56,336 nt of DNA from CAIXQW01 sp046049675 (GTDB lineage Bacteria; Bacteroidota; Bacteroidia; Chitinophagales; Chitinophagaceae): the NCBI GenBank assembly GCA_046049675.1, contig JBJORA010000017.1, positions 1 to 56,336 of the forward strand, in the 5' to 3' direction. The position numbers and the translations under genes were made by a program. The notes beneath the pieces were generated by a model. It saw only the letters and a list, made by a program, of their open reading frames with translations. It had not been told where the DNA came from and did not search any database. Below are positions 8,797 through 18,000 of this stretch, in pieces (position 1 is the first letter of the stretch; each line of letters begins with the position of its first letter).

Positions 8797-9990
8797 TTAT
8801 TGTGCTGCCTGCACAACATAAACAAGTAGATCGCTACTAGGCTTATAAACAAGCTCAGCATCTAAAATGTGCAAAGCTGATTTATAGTAAATTGCACGTC
8901 TAGCACTAGCAACCTGAGGACCATCTAGTACAAATTCTGTTTGTGCTGTAAAATCACGATTGAGTAACTGAAGCGAAACGGTTTTGGCATTTAAGGCGTT
9001 GTAAGTACTGTCTTCGCCAATTAGTTTTTGGGCAGCTTTGAAAAATCTATAATTAATATCCTTGCCGTACACGATTTGGTCGTAAACACGTTGCTGAATA
9101 ATTATTTCTCGTCTAATACCTACTGGTGGTAACTTTCTTGACCACGGCAACCATTTTTGTTGTACCGTATCGTTTTTACTTGCCGTACTATTTATTTCAT
9201 CAAGGTAGCGCAAACTATCGTTGGCCCAAACATATCTGCTAATTACTGGAAAGCATAGCCAGTTTATTAGCAAAGTATCGCCGTTAACATGTATTTGCGA
9301 GTTAACCATGTCGCCCACGTAATATTTCTGATACACCGAGGGATGTGTCACCTGCAAGGGCTTCACAACAAAGTCACTAAGCGTAAGCATGGCAACAGAA
9401 GCTTGGCGATAGAAGCTTTTTTTGCTCCATCCATGGTTTGTACTGTATGCATAAAAGTAGCAGCATTGCCTTTTGGAATCGTATACAATTTCCTGTCCAA
9501 AGGCAAATGGCTCAATAGCTTGTGGATCCCAGCCACGCTTGCTATTCCATTGATTAATACGAACACGATTGACTATCTTTTTAATACTTAGTGCATACTT
9601 AAGAATTTCTCTATTGCAAAGTACAATAATCGTATCGTTATGTATACGCAGCGTGGCTACAATGCTTTGTTCCTCTGTAGTATCTGTTTGGGCAAGAAAA
9701 TCTTTCACGTTTATTGTTGCCTTGGTCGCCATTGATGGATAATCAAGAAGCATTATTGTAGATTTATTGCTATCAATTATCCATAAGTCATTTGCGCCGT
9801 CTACATTGGATGTTATAAATGAATAAGGACGCCATAAGCTACCCTTTGGCAGGTCGTATTTTATGATACTGTCGGCTAACTTAAGGTGTTTCAACGAAGC
9901 GTCTGCTTGCACTTTTGCTACTTGCGCATAGGTTTTTTGTACAAATAGTATGGCGCCTGTCACAACAAGGTAAATAAATAACCTAAGCAT
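8797..9990 (-). CDS. Exported protein of unknown function, propeller-like (DUF4221-like?)
   Basis: This 397-residue protein has a Sec signal peptide (residues 1-22, ending KTYAQ). The mature part alternates short beta-rich repeats such as NDLWIIDSNKSTIMLLDYP, IHNDTIIVLCNREILKY and GQEIVYDSKRQCCYFYAY, a pattern that fits a six-bladed beta-propeller. The size and style recall the DUF4221/6-bladed propeller proteins of Bacteroidota, but I cannot confirm this by eye. No lipobox, T9SS tail or catalytic motif is seen. The gene stands alone, 58 bases downstream of the GH3 gene's end on the same strand of upstream traffic, and may be co-transcribed with nothing else. Confidence 0.6.
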   Translation of the reverse strand: MLRLFIYLVVTGAILFVQKTYAQVAKVQADASLKHLKLADSIIKYDLPKGSLWRPYSFITSNVDGANDLWIIDSNKSTIMLLDYPSMATKATINVKDFLAQTDTTEEQSIVATLRIHNDTIIVLCNREILKYALSIKKIVNRVRINQWNSKRGWDPQAIEPFAFGQEIVYDSKRQCCYFYAYSTNHGWSKKSFYRQASVAMLTLSDFVVKPLQVTHPSVYQKYYVGDMVNSQIHVNGDTLLINWLCFPVISRYVWANDSLRYLDEINSTASKNDTVQQKWLPWSRKLPPVGIRREIIIQQRVYDQIVYGKDINYRFFKAAQKLIGEDSTYNALNAKTVSLQLLNRDFTAQTEFVLDGPQVASARRAIYYKSALHILDAELVYKPSSDLLVYVVQAAQ

Positions 9991-10048
9991 TGTCCATTAT
10001 GGTATTACGTGATTGAAACTGCAAGCTCACACATTTACGCATTTGGTA

Positions 10049-11593
10049 TTAAGCTGGCAAACTAACCCCTTCTACAAATGCTTGCCATTGCTCTAACGCT
10101 GCGCCTTTCATCACGCGTGGAAACTTAATCATGGCGCCTACCTTACCCTGATGTTTTAGATAGTCATGAAAAGTTTGGTTTGGCAATAGTTCAACAAATA
10201 CTTCCTTTAAGGCACTTGTGCGTTCTACCGCATAGTCGTCGTTAATTTCGCAAAGCGTTTCGTCAAGTACTTTCAAAATTTCTTCGCGCGTTACACTCGT
10301 CTCTCCTTCTACGCCAATATACCAGGTATGTGCAAAAGCATTTTTATATCTATAGCCTGCAACAGTGTATTCTTTAATGGTAATGCAAAGTTTACGTTGC
10401 ACGGTATCGATGGCCTTGTTCATATTATCTACGCTCAAGTGCTCGCCGCATAAACTCAAGAATTGCTTTGTGCGGCCACTAATGATGATTTCGCCTGCAG
10501 CAGCATCTGTAAACTTTACAACATCACCTATCACATAGCGCCAAGCTCCTGCGCAAGTACTTAATACAACTGCATACTCTTTATCTTCTTCCACCTCGTG
10601 AATCATAAAGCTTTGCGCCGTAGGGCGTATGTCGCCATCCTCAGTAAAATTGGTATCGTTAAATGGTACAAACTCGTAAAAAATACCAGCGTTTAGCACA
10701 AGCTTAATGCCTGGCGTACCTGGCCTTGTTTGAAAACCAAAACTGCCTTCGCTTGCCATGTAAGTTTCTACAAAACTAATTGGTCGGCCTAGCAATTCTT
10801 TAAAGCTTTCGCGGTAAGGCTCCATACTTACGCCGCCGTGAATATATAAATCTAGGTTTGGCCATATGTCGTGAATATGATTCACTTTATGGTATTTGAT
10901 AATTTCTTCAAACACAATTTGTACCCAAGCTGGTACACCACATACAGTAGCCACATCCCACTGTGGTGCTTTTCGCACAATAAGCTTAATTCTATCTTCC
11001 CAACGTGGGCGATGACTGATATGCTTGCCAGGTTTGTAAAACAAATAGCTTAACCAACGAGGCATTTCTTTAGCGCTAATACCACTCATATCGCCTTCGT
11101 AAAAGTCGCCCTTGTCTATAAGATTGGTTGTGCCGCCAAGCATCAAAATACCTTTGTCGTAAACGCCTGTGCTTACTCCAAAGTTTTGAAGGCTAAACAA
11201 TTGCTTCATGCCAACCTTTTTGATACTCTTAATCATGTCCTCCGTTACTGGGATATGCTTGCTTGCACTTTCACTTGTACCACTGCTTAGTGCAAAATAT
11301 TTTACTTTGCCAGGCCATGCAATATTGCGTTCGCCTTGGTGAGCAAACTTCCACCAGCGCTGAAACATTTGATTGTAATTGTGGTATGGTACAGTAGCTT
11401 GAAATTCTTTGATAAGGTTTTCACTTAACAAAAGTTGCTTAAACTTGTAGTGCTTACCAAACATCGTGCGTTTGCTCTTTAGTAAAAGTCGCGCTAAGGT
11501 TTTGGTTTGATAACTTCTATTACTGCCCGTTTGCACTGCAAATTGCTTACGAATGGTGATAGATCGTTTTATGAGAGAGCCAAGAATAGCCAT
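10049..11593 (-). CDS. GH3 family acyl-acid amido synthetase-like protein
   Basis: This 514-residue adenylate-forming enzyme belongs to the GH3 family, known from plants for joining amino acids to auxin or jasmonate. Visible marks are the phosphate-binding loop LSSGTSESASKHIPVT (Ser103-Thr106 core), the second motif YMASEGSFG and the third, WRYVIGDVVKFTD, followed by a C-terminal cap with ISGRTKQFLSLCGEHLS. The start is taken at the ATG at 11593 (MAILGSLIKRS), where bacterial homologues begin, rather than an upstream TTG. Bacterial GH3 proteins are widespread in Bacteroidota but their acyl and amine substrates are unknown. The gene is divergent from the sugar transporter gene and has a TAnnTTTG box in front. 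Confidence 0.88.
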   Translation of the reverse strand: MAILGSLIKRSITIRKQFAVQTGSNRSYQTKTLARLLLKSKRTMFGKHYKFKQLLLSENLIKEFQATVPYHNYNQMFQRWWKFAHQGERNIAWPGKVKYFALSSGTSESASKHIPVTEDMIKSIKKVGMKQLFSLQNFGVSTGVYDKGILMLGGTTNLIDKGDFYEGDMSGISAKEMPRWLSYLFYKPGKHISHRPRWEDRIKLIVRKAPQWDVATVCGVPAWVQIVFEEIIKYHKVNHIHDIWPNLDLYIHGGVSMEPYRESFKELLGRPISFVETYMASEGSFGFQTRPGTPGIKLVLNAGIFYEFVPFNDTNFTEDGDIRPTAQSFMIHEVEEDKEYAVVLSTCAGAWRYVIGDVVKFTDAAAGEIIISGRTKQFLSLCGEHLSVDNMNKAIDTVQRKLCITIKEYTVAGYRYKNAFAHTWYIGVEGETSVTREEILKVLDETLCEINDDYAVERTSALKEVFVELLPNQTFHDYLKHQGKVGAMIKFPRVMKGAALEQWQAFVEGVSLPA

Positions 11594-11614
11594 AATTTTT
11601 ACCTTTGGTAGCTG

Positions 11615-11622
11615 CAAAAATA
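11615..11622 (-). promoter_or_regulatory. Candidate -7 box (TATTTTTG) for the GH3 gene
   Basis: Read on the minus strand this is TATTTTTG, a match to the Bacteroidota -7 consensus TAnnTTTG, 21 bases upstream of the ATG at 11593. No TTG at the usual -33 distance is visible, so the call rests on one half of the promoter and on position. Confidence 0.3.
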
Positions 11623-11733
11623 GTCAAAAGCAAAAGCTTACAGTTGAAAAAAAATGCTAATACATTGGCTGAACACAAAAAAATTGCTCTATTTTTAGGC
11701 ATTAACTAATATTCTAAACACAAAATTCAACAA

Positions 11734-13413
11734 ATGGCGGGAGGCAGCGCATTACCACAAGACATTAATCAAAACAGCCAATACGACAGCAGCGTCAATT
11801 ATACTGGTGCTTTGAGCACGCTTGTAACGGTATTTTTCTTTTGGGGCTTTATTGCGGCGGGCAACGGTATTTTTATTCCGTTTTGTAAGAAATACTTTGA
11901 TCTTGACCAGTTTCAAAGTCAGTTGGTGGATTATGCCTTTTACGTAGCTTATTACGTTGGCGCACTGCTTTTATTCTTGTTTAGCACTATTCGCGGCAAA
12001 GACTTGGTTGGTAGCTGGGGCTATAAAAAGAGTATCGTGTATGGTTTATTGTTTAGTGTGCTCGGTGGCGTAGTTATGCTTGGCGCGGTCAACTTTGGCG
12101 GAGGCTTTGCCGGTGTATTGGCAGGTTTGTTTGTGCTTGCGCTCGGCTTTAGTTTGCAGCAAACCGCGGCTCAGCCATTTGCAATAAGTTTGGGCGACCC
12201 TAAAAGTGCAACGACGCGTGTAAATCTAGGTGGTGGCATTAATAGTTTTGGTACTATGATTGGTCCAATTGTGGTTTCTCTCCTTTTGTTTGGTAGTGCA
12301 GCTGCAAGCCAAGCAGAAAAAGATAATCTAGAAATAGGTAAAGTAAGCGGTTTGTATATTGGTGTAATCGCGTTGTTTATTGGTGCGGCATTGCTATTTG
12401 GTCTTAGTAAAAAAGTGCCAGCAGGTATTACTGTAGAAAAAACAGAAAGTGCCAACAAAGCGCTTGCCATGTTATTAATAATGACAGTGGTATTGGGCTT
12501 GCTTTTTGCACCAGTATTTGCGAGCTACAAAGGTGCTGCTCCTGTAGATGAAGCTGGCAAACATGCACTAGAAATGTATCGTATGAAGTGGCTCGCCGCT
12601 GCGCTAGCCGTTGTGGTGATAGGCTTGCTTGCATCTAATATAAGTGCTCAACGTAATAGCGATGGATGGGGTGCAATGAAATTCCCGCAGTTAGTATTGG
12701 GCATGCTAGGCATCTTTACTTACGTAGGTGTAGAAGTTACAATACAAAGTAATCTTGGTGCATTGCTAGCATTGCCAAACATGGGTGGAATTGCGGAAGG
12801 CGACCTTTCTCCCTACATCAGCTTGTATTGGGGTAGCTTAATGATTGGCCGCTGGGCTGGCAGTGTAGACATATTTAACCTTGCACAAGGCACAAAGAAG
12901 ATTCTAATGATGGTTGTACCTTTTATCGCATTTGGTATTATTATTTTGGTCAATAGCCTCGGCAAAGCGGATACTATGACACCATTGTTGGGTTATGTCG
13001 TATGTGTAGCCATACAAGTTGCTGCATTCTACGTAAGTAAAAATAAACCAGCGCGCACCCTACTTATCTTCTCTCTACTGGGTGTAATAAGCATGATGAT
13101 TGGCTTATTTACAGAAGGTAAAATTGCTACTTACGCATTTTTAAGTGGTGGTTTGTGGTGCAGTATTATGTGGCCATGTATTTTTAGTTTAAGTGTTGCA
13201 GGCTTAGGCAAATACACAACACAAGGCAGTGCATTTTTAATTATGATGATACTTGGCGGAGGAATTATTCCACCACTACAAGGAAAATTAGCGGATATTA
13301 TTGGTATACATAGTAGCTATTGGCTTGCCGTGGCTTGCTTTGCCTACCTAGCATTCTTTGCATTTATTGTAAAAGGTATTTTAGCGAAGCAAGGTGTACA
13401 AGTAGAAGATTAA
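11734..13413 (+). CDS. Sugar MFS transporter (FucP/GluP-like)
   Basis: This 559-residue polytopic protein of the major facilitator superfamily belongs to the fucose/glucose/galactose:H+ symporter branch. The signs are FFFWGFIAAGNGIFIPFCKKYF in the first helix region, AFYVAYYVGALLL in helix 2, GYKKSIVYGL between helices 2 and 3, and LGFSLQQTAAQPFAISLG in helix 4, a FucP/NagP-type segment. It is longer than E. coli FucP (438 residues) because of extra central helices between the two halves (residues about 245-310), as in many Bacteroidota homologues. The stop is 24 bases before a ROK sugar kinase, so uptake and phosphorylation of a hexose, possibly glucose or an amino sugar, are coupled. Confidence 0.87.
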   Translation: MAGGSALPQDINQNSQYDSSVNYTGALSTLVTVFFFWGFIAAGNGIFIPFCKKYFDLDQFQSQLVDYAFYVAYYVGALLLFLFSTIRGKDLVGSWGYKKSIVYGLLFSVLGGVVMLGAVNFGGGFAGVLAGLFVLALGFSLQQTAAQPFAISLGDPKSATTRVNLGGGINSFGTMIGPIVVSLLLFGSAAASQAEKDNLEIGKVSGLYIGVIALFIGAALLFGLSKKVPAGITVEKTESANKALAMLLIMTVVLGLLFAPVFASYKGAAPVDEAGKHALEMYRMKWLAAALAVVVIGLLASNISAQRNSDGWGAMKFPQLVLGMLGIFTYVGVEVTIQSNLGALLALPNMGGIAEGDLSPYISLYWGSLMIGRWAGSVDIFNLAQGTKKILMMVVPFIAFGIIILVNSLGKADTMTPLLGYVVCVAIQVAAFYVSKNKPARTLLIFSLLGVISMMIGLFTEGKIATYAFLSGGLWCSIMWPCIFSLSVAGLGKYTTQGSAFLIMMILGGGIIPPLQGKLADIIGIHSSYWLAVACFAYLAFFAFIVKGILAKQGVQVED

Positions 13414-13437
13414 AACAAATTAGCTACAATATTTAGC

Positions 13438-14388
13438 ATGAGTTCTGAAGGAAAAAACCAAAGTATTGGTATTGATATTGGCGGCACAAATATTAGCATT
13501 GGTGCTGTAGATAAATTTGGAGGCATTTTACAACAATGGGGATTCAAAACAAAAGAATGTCCGACCGTTGAAGTGTTTCAACAAAAACTAGAAGAGGCAA
13601 TTGGCGACTATGTTCGTACAAATAAAAATGAAATTCTTGGCATTGGCGTAGGTGCACCAAATGGCAATTATTTTACAGGTACAATAGACTTTGCTCCTAA
13701 CCTGCCTTGGAGAGGGCAAATACCGCTTGTAGACTTACTAACCAAACAATTTGATAGGCGCGTTGTGTTAACTAACGATGCAAACGCTGCTGCAATTGGT
13801 GAAATGATTTACGGTGCTGCAAAAGGCATGAAGGATTTTATGATGCTTACGCTTGGCACTGGTGTTGGTAGTGGATTTGTTGCTAATGGCGAACTCATAT
13901 ACGGGCACGATGGTTTTGCAGGCGAACTCGGCCATACAACTATTGTACGCAATGGCAGGCAGTGCAATTGTGGTAAGAAAGGCTGCTTAGAAACGTATAC
14001 AAGTGCTACTGGCATAGTGCGCACTGTGCACGAGTTTCTCGCAAGAGATGAAAAACCAAGTTTATTACGCGAAGTTGAAAATGTTACAAGTAAAGATATT
14101 TACGATGCTGCTTGCAAGGGTGACGAACTTGCCTTAGAGATATTTGAATACACTGGCATGTTGCTCGGGCAAAGCCTTGCTGATGCTGTAGCTATTACAT
14201 CTCCAAAAGCTATCGTATTATTTGGCGGCTTAGCGGGAGCGGGCAAATACATTTTTGAACCAACCAAGCGTCATATGGATGAAAATTTGCTTCAAATATG
14301 GAAGGGTAAAATTCGAATCATTCCAAGTGAACTTAAAGAAAGTGATGCAGCAGTCTTAGGTGCGAGTGCTTTGGCTTGGGAGAGGTAG
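13438..14388 (+). CDS. ROK family sugar kinase (glucokinase-like)
   Basis: This 316-residue protein phosphorylates an aldohexose with ATP. The motifs are all present: phosphate-1 loop SIGIDIGGTNIS (residues 9-20), catalytic Asp in LTNDANAAAIGE, phosphate-2 TLGTGVGSGFV, sugar-contact GELGHTTI with the ROK His, and the zinc motif CNCGKKGCLE. Lack of a helix-turn-helix domain makes it a kinase and not a NagC/XylR-type repressor. It lies 24 bases after a FucP-like symporter in a two-gene operon. Glucose is the most likely substrate, but N-acetylglucosamine or mannose kinases look alike at this level. Confidence 0.9.
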   Translation: MSSEGKNQSIGIDIGGTNISIGAVDKFGGILQQWGFKTKECPTVEVFQQKLEEAIGDYVRTNKNEILGIGVGAPNGNYFTGTIDFAPNLPWRGQIPLVDLLTKQFDRRVVLTNDANAAAIGEMIYGAAKGMKDFMMLTLGTGVGSGFVANGELIYGHDGFAGELGHTTIVRNGRQCNCGKKGCLETYTSATGIVRTVHEFLARDEKPSLLREVENVTSKDIYDAACKGDELALEIFEYTGMLLGQSLADAVAITSPKAIVLFGGLAGAGKYIFEPTKRHMDENLLQIWKGKIRIIPSELKESDAAVLGASALAWER

Positions 14389-14402
14389 GTATTTAGTATT
14401 TG

Positions 14403-14433
14403 TAATACTTATAGCTTTAAATTTTAAGTATTA
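14403..14433 (+). terminator. Candidate AT-rich terminator between convergent genes
   Basis: A perfect 9-bp inverted repeat (TAATACTTA and TAAGTATTA, loop of 13 bases) starts 15 bases after the kinase stop. A run of five Ts follows some eight bases later. The stem is AT-rich and the T-run is displaced, so it is only a candidate. It also reaches the stop codon of the facing gene at 14431. Confidence 0.35.
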
Positions 14434-14979
14434 GTATGTACTTTTTATCGGCTTCCACTTGCCTTTTTTGAAAAATACATTATTGAATTTTGGCGAATTA
14501 AATACCACAATAAAATCCCATGCGTCTCTATAAGTAGTTGGGTCGCTACTTACGATATGATGAGTTGGCTGAAACATCTTTACGATAAGTCTTGCTGAAT
14601 TATACGCCGCTTGTGGCGAAGTTGCAACGTGCCCAACATAGGTTTTGACAATCTTGTCATTATCAGTTTCGTAAAAGTAAATGGTGTCATCTTCATTGAT
14701 CTCAAACCTAAAATGATTGTACTGCCAGTCGCTTTGTTTGCCGGGAAAATAACTACGATCTACAATGTATGAGCCGTAGTAGTCTTCTTTTGACAATACC
14801 GTTGGTGAGGCAAGCCATTGCAATGTAAGCGAAACAAAAACCAGCGCAGCAACAGCTAACCATAGCAAGAAAAGGGTTCTGCCAAAAAATGCCTTTTGTG
14901 TAAATGCCCATAATACTAAAAGTAATACTGTAAGCGGCAGAAGAATAAAAATGCAAAAGAAGTTAAATCCAAAACCCAT
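14431..14979 (-). CDS. Two-helix membrane protein of unknown function
   Basis: The 182-residue product has two N-terminal membrane helices (about residues 5-27 and 33-54) and a soluble domain of about 125 residues. The soluble part opens with EDYYGSYIVDRSYFPGKQSDWQY and continues as beta-rich sequence with FRFEINEDDTIYFYE. I recall similar two-helix proteins as conserved hypotheticals in Bacteroidota, but no function is known to me. It stands alone between the sugar kinase (convergent) and the GloVer protein gene (same strand, 56-base gap). No catalytic signature is seen. Confidence 0.7.
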   Translation of the reverse strand: MGFGFNFFCIFILLPLTVLLLVLWAFTQKAFFGRTLFLLWLAVAALVFVSLTLQWLASPTVLSKEDYYGSYIVDRSYFPGKQSDWQYNHFRFEINEDDTIYFYETDNDKIVKTYVGHVATSPQAAYNSARLIVKMFQPTHHIVSSDPTTYRDAWDFIVVFNSPKFNNVFFKKGKWKPIKSTY

Positions 14980-15035
14980 CCGATTATTAAATACCTTTGG
15001 CAGGCAGCATTTCCCGTACTTGCATTCTAAATCAA

Positions 15036-18000
15036 CTATGGCAGCTGCGCATGCAATACCCTAGCTTGATTTTGTGCAACGCTTCTTAGAATTACAAGTC
15101 TATCAGGTGCTAAGCCGTTGAATTGCACATTGCCATTCATATCGCAATCAAATACACTGTAGATGTTGCCGCTGCTTATACTTGTTGTAGCTTGTAGTAA
15201 GGCAACTCTATCACTATTGCTAGTGGCATTGTATGTCAATAAAGTCTTGCTTGATGAATTTCCAATATGGCAATTGCCTGCATACAACATACGTTTTGCG
15301 CCAACTGTACTTTGAGCTGCAAAACTACCATTGCTACGATAATCTGTATGTAAGAAATTGCTAGTTGCGGTGCTTGTAAAATCTATTGCAGTGCTAGTTC
15401 CACTCAAGGCAAGTGCAGTTGCCGTCATTACAGGCAAGTGATTGCGATGGTGTACGCTAACGTAATAATTGCCAGGCACGATACCAACTTCAACATCGCT
15501 AGCACCATCTACTTCTACAATATCGCCATCGCTTTGTAGCAGCGCTGCTCTTGTTGCCAACACTAGCGATGGATTACTTGCGCTTCTAAATTCTATAAGC
15601 ACCCAATCAATTATTGCGTTAGCACCAGCAACGCCCAAAGCCGCACTGGTAGTAGCTTCCGAACCAGCATGCACAAGCGTACCATAAGATCCGCTACCAT
15701 AAGGCTGCGTTAAAGGCACTAAATTCTTTGTGCGTAAACTATCTCTGCAAGCAAGTGTACTGGCATCGTAGCAAGCACCTAGCAATGCACGAGGAGCCAA
15801 CTTAATACCGCCGTGCACGTACACATTGTGTGTGCTTATACTATCGCAACCGCTACTGAGTATGTATGTATTCGTATAAGTACCACTTGCACTTACCGTA
15901 GTACCCCATGGTAAGGTATAGCTCAAATAAGCTGTGTCATTCACCGTAATATTGATAGGCGGAAGTTTTGTAAAAACTAAAGTTGCAATACTATCGCAGC
16001 CGCTTTGGTTTGTCCATGTATGCGTGTAGGTGCCACTTGTATTATAGCTTGTGCCATTGGTCCACACATAAGTGCTGCAGCTTGTAATACTTGTACTAGT
16101 AGCGCTAGGGTTTCCTTTTGTAAGTGTAATGCTGCCGCAGTTACTTGTAACAACACAACCACCAGTACCGCGTGCATAGTATGTTGTGGTTGCACTTGGT
16201 GTTACAGTAATACTGGTGCCTGTGCCTATTGCTGTGCTATTGCATGAGCCCGCATACCATGTCCAATTTGTAGCTGCATTTAAGCTGCCCGCTATTGTAA
16301 GTGTACTAGTACCGCCTGTAGTGCAAATTGGATTTATACTTGCTGTTATTGTTGGCGTACTTGGCAAGGCACACGGAATGGTAATCTCAGTTAAACCGGT
16401 ATAAATTGGATTTCGGCCCTGAGCAACTTGTAAGTTTATCATTGTAGTAACAGCGCCTGTAGTAGTATCTACTTTATAAAGTGTACCAAAACCATTGCTA
16501 CCTCCTGCCCTACACATGCCGTACAAGTGTCCGTCTTGCGCTTGCACTAATTTACCAGTAGGATTTCTACCGCTAGTTGAGGTAAAATCAAACAACTTAG
16601 TCAGCGTATTTGTACCAATATTATATTTGAAAACAGTACCAAAGCCGTTAGCGCCACCATTTTCAGTAGTGCCAAAAATTGTGCCAGTAGTAGCCTGCAT
16701 TAATTCGCCCGTTGGATTTGCACCATTACTTGCGCCCAAAAATTCAATCTTTTTGGTATAAGCAAAGGTCGTTGGATTAAATTCGTACAACACACCGGCT
16801 TGTGCAGTAGCGTTGCCACCAGCACTTGTAACACCATACATTAAATTGTTGCTAGCTTTTATCATGCCGCATTGCGGATAGTCGCCATTAGCACTTGTAA
16901 GCTGCACACGTCTAGTATGTGTGTTTGTGCTATAATTGTACTCGTAGATAACTCCGCCAAAATCGGCGCCACCATTTCCTGCTGATGAAATAGTTGTACC
17001 AAAAAGTTTCGTGCCACTATCGTAAACAAGTTGGCCGAGCGGTATATCACCAATTAGTCCGCCAAAATCGCGTTTCTTAATTAAGGTATTCGTTGTTGTG
17101 TCGAACTCAAATAGTACACCGCAACCACCTGCACAACTTGCCGCACTGCCAGTACCACCTGCTTGTGCAACACCATAAAGTTTTCCGTTTGGTGCCTGCA
17201 CTAAAGCACCTCTTGGATATGCCCCATTGGTGTCAAGAAAATCAGCAACTTTTGTATACGTATTGGTTGCCACGTCGTAGCGCACGATAGTGCCGCGATT
17301 TTTAGAGCCGCCAAATTGCGTGAGACCGTAGAATCTATTGTTTGCTGCTAATAGCAACCTGCCACTTGGTTTCGACCCGTTGCTTGCAAGCGCGAATTGC
17401 ACTAATGTATTTACAACATTAGTGCCAGTAGTAAATTCAAAAAGTGCACCTTTACCAGCACCACTACCTGAGTTGAAAGTGCTGTATAAGTTACCATTAG
17501 GTAGCTGCCCCATAGCGCTCTGTGAACCTTGACCAACTGCATCTGCCGCGTTATGAAGCACAGTATGTACATGCGTAGTAGGATCTAATTGAAAGATAAC
17601 ACCTTGATCGTTTGTGCCCCCTGATGCTGTAGTACTATAGAGCATATTGTTAGCAGCTTTAAATAATGGTGCAAAAGGTGCTCTACCATAAGTGTATGAA
17701 AAACTAAATCTTTTTGTTAGCGCAAAACTTACGGTATCAAATGTAAAAATTGCTCCAAGCGTACTGTCGCCACCTGTTTGCGTAATACCGTATAACAAAC
17801 CATTACTGGCTTGCATAAGCGATACAAAAGGTCTTTGGAAAGTTGTTGCAGAAAAATTTGCTCTCACCGTTACACTTGTTGCGCCTGGCAAATATTCAAA
17901 CACACAACCCAAGTTACTCGTAGACCCAGTATAGGTTACACCATAGAATTTATTATTTACTTTACACAAAGTGCCTTGAGGGTTGCGGCCATTTGGCCAA

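Noticed and set aside
14992..14999. TACCTTTG matching the -7 consensus on the plus strand
   Set aside because: No plus-strand gene lies downstream; chance match in AT-rich DNA.
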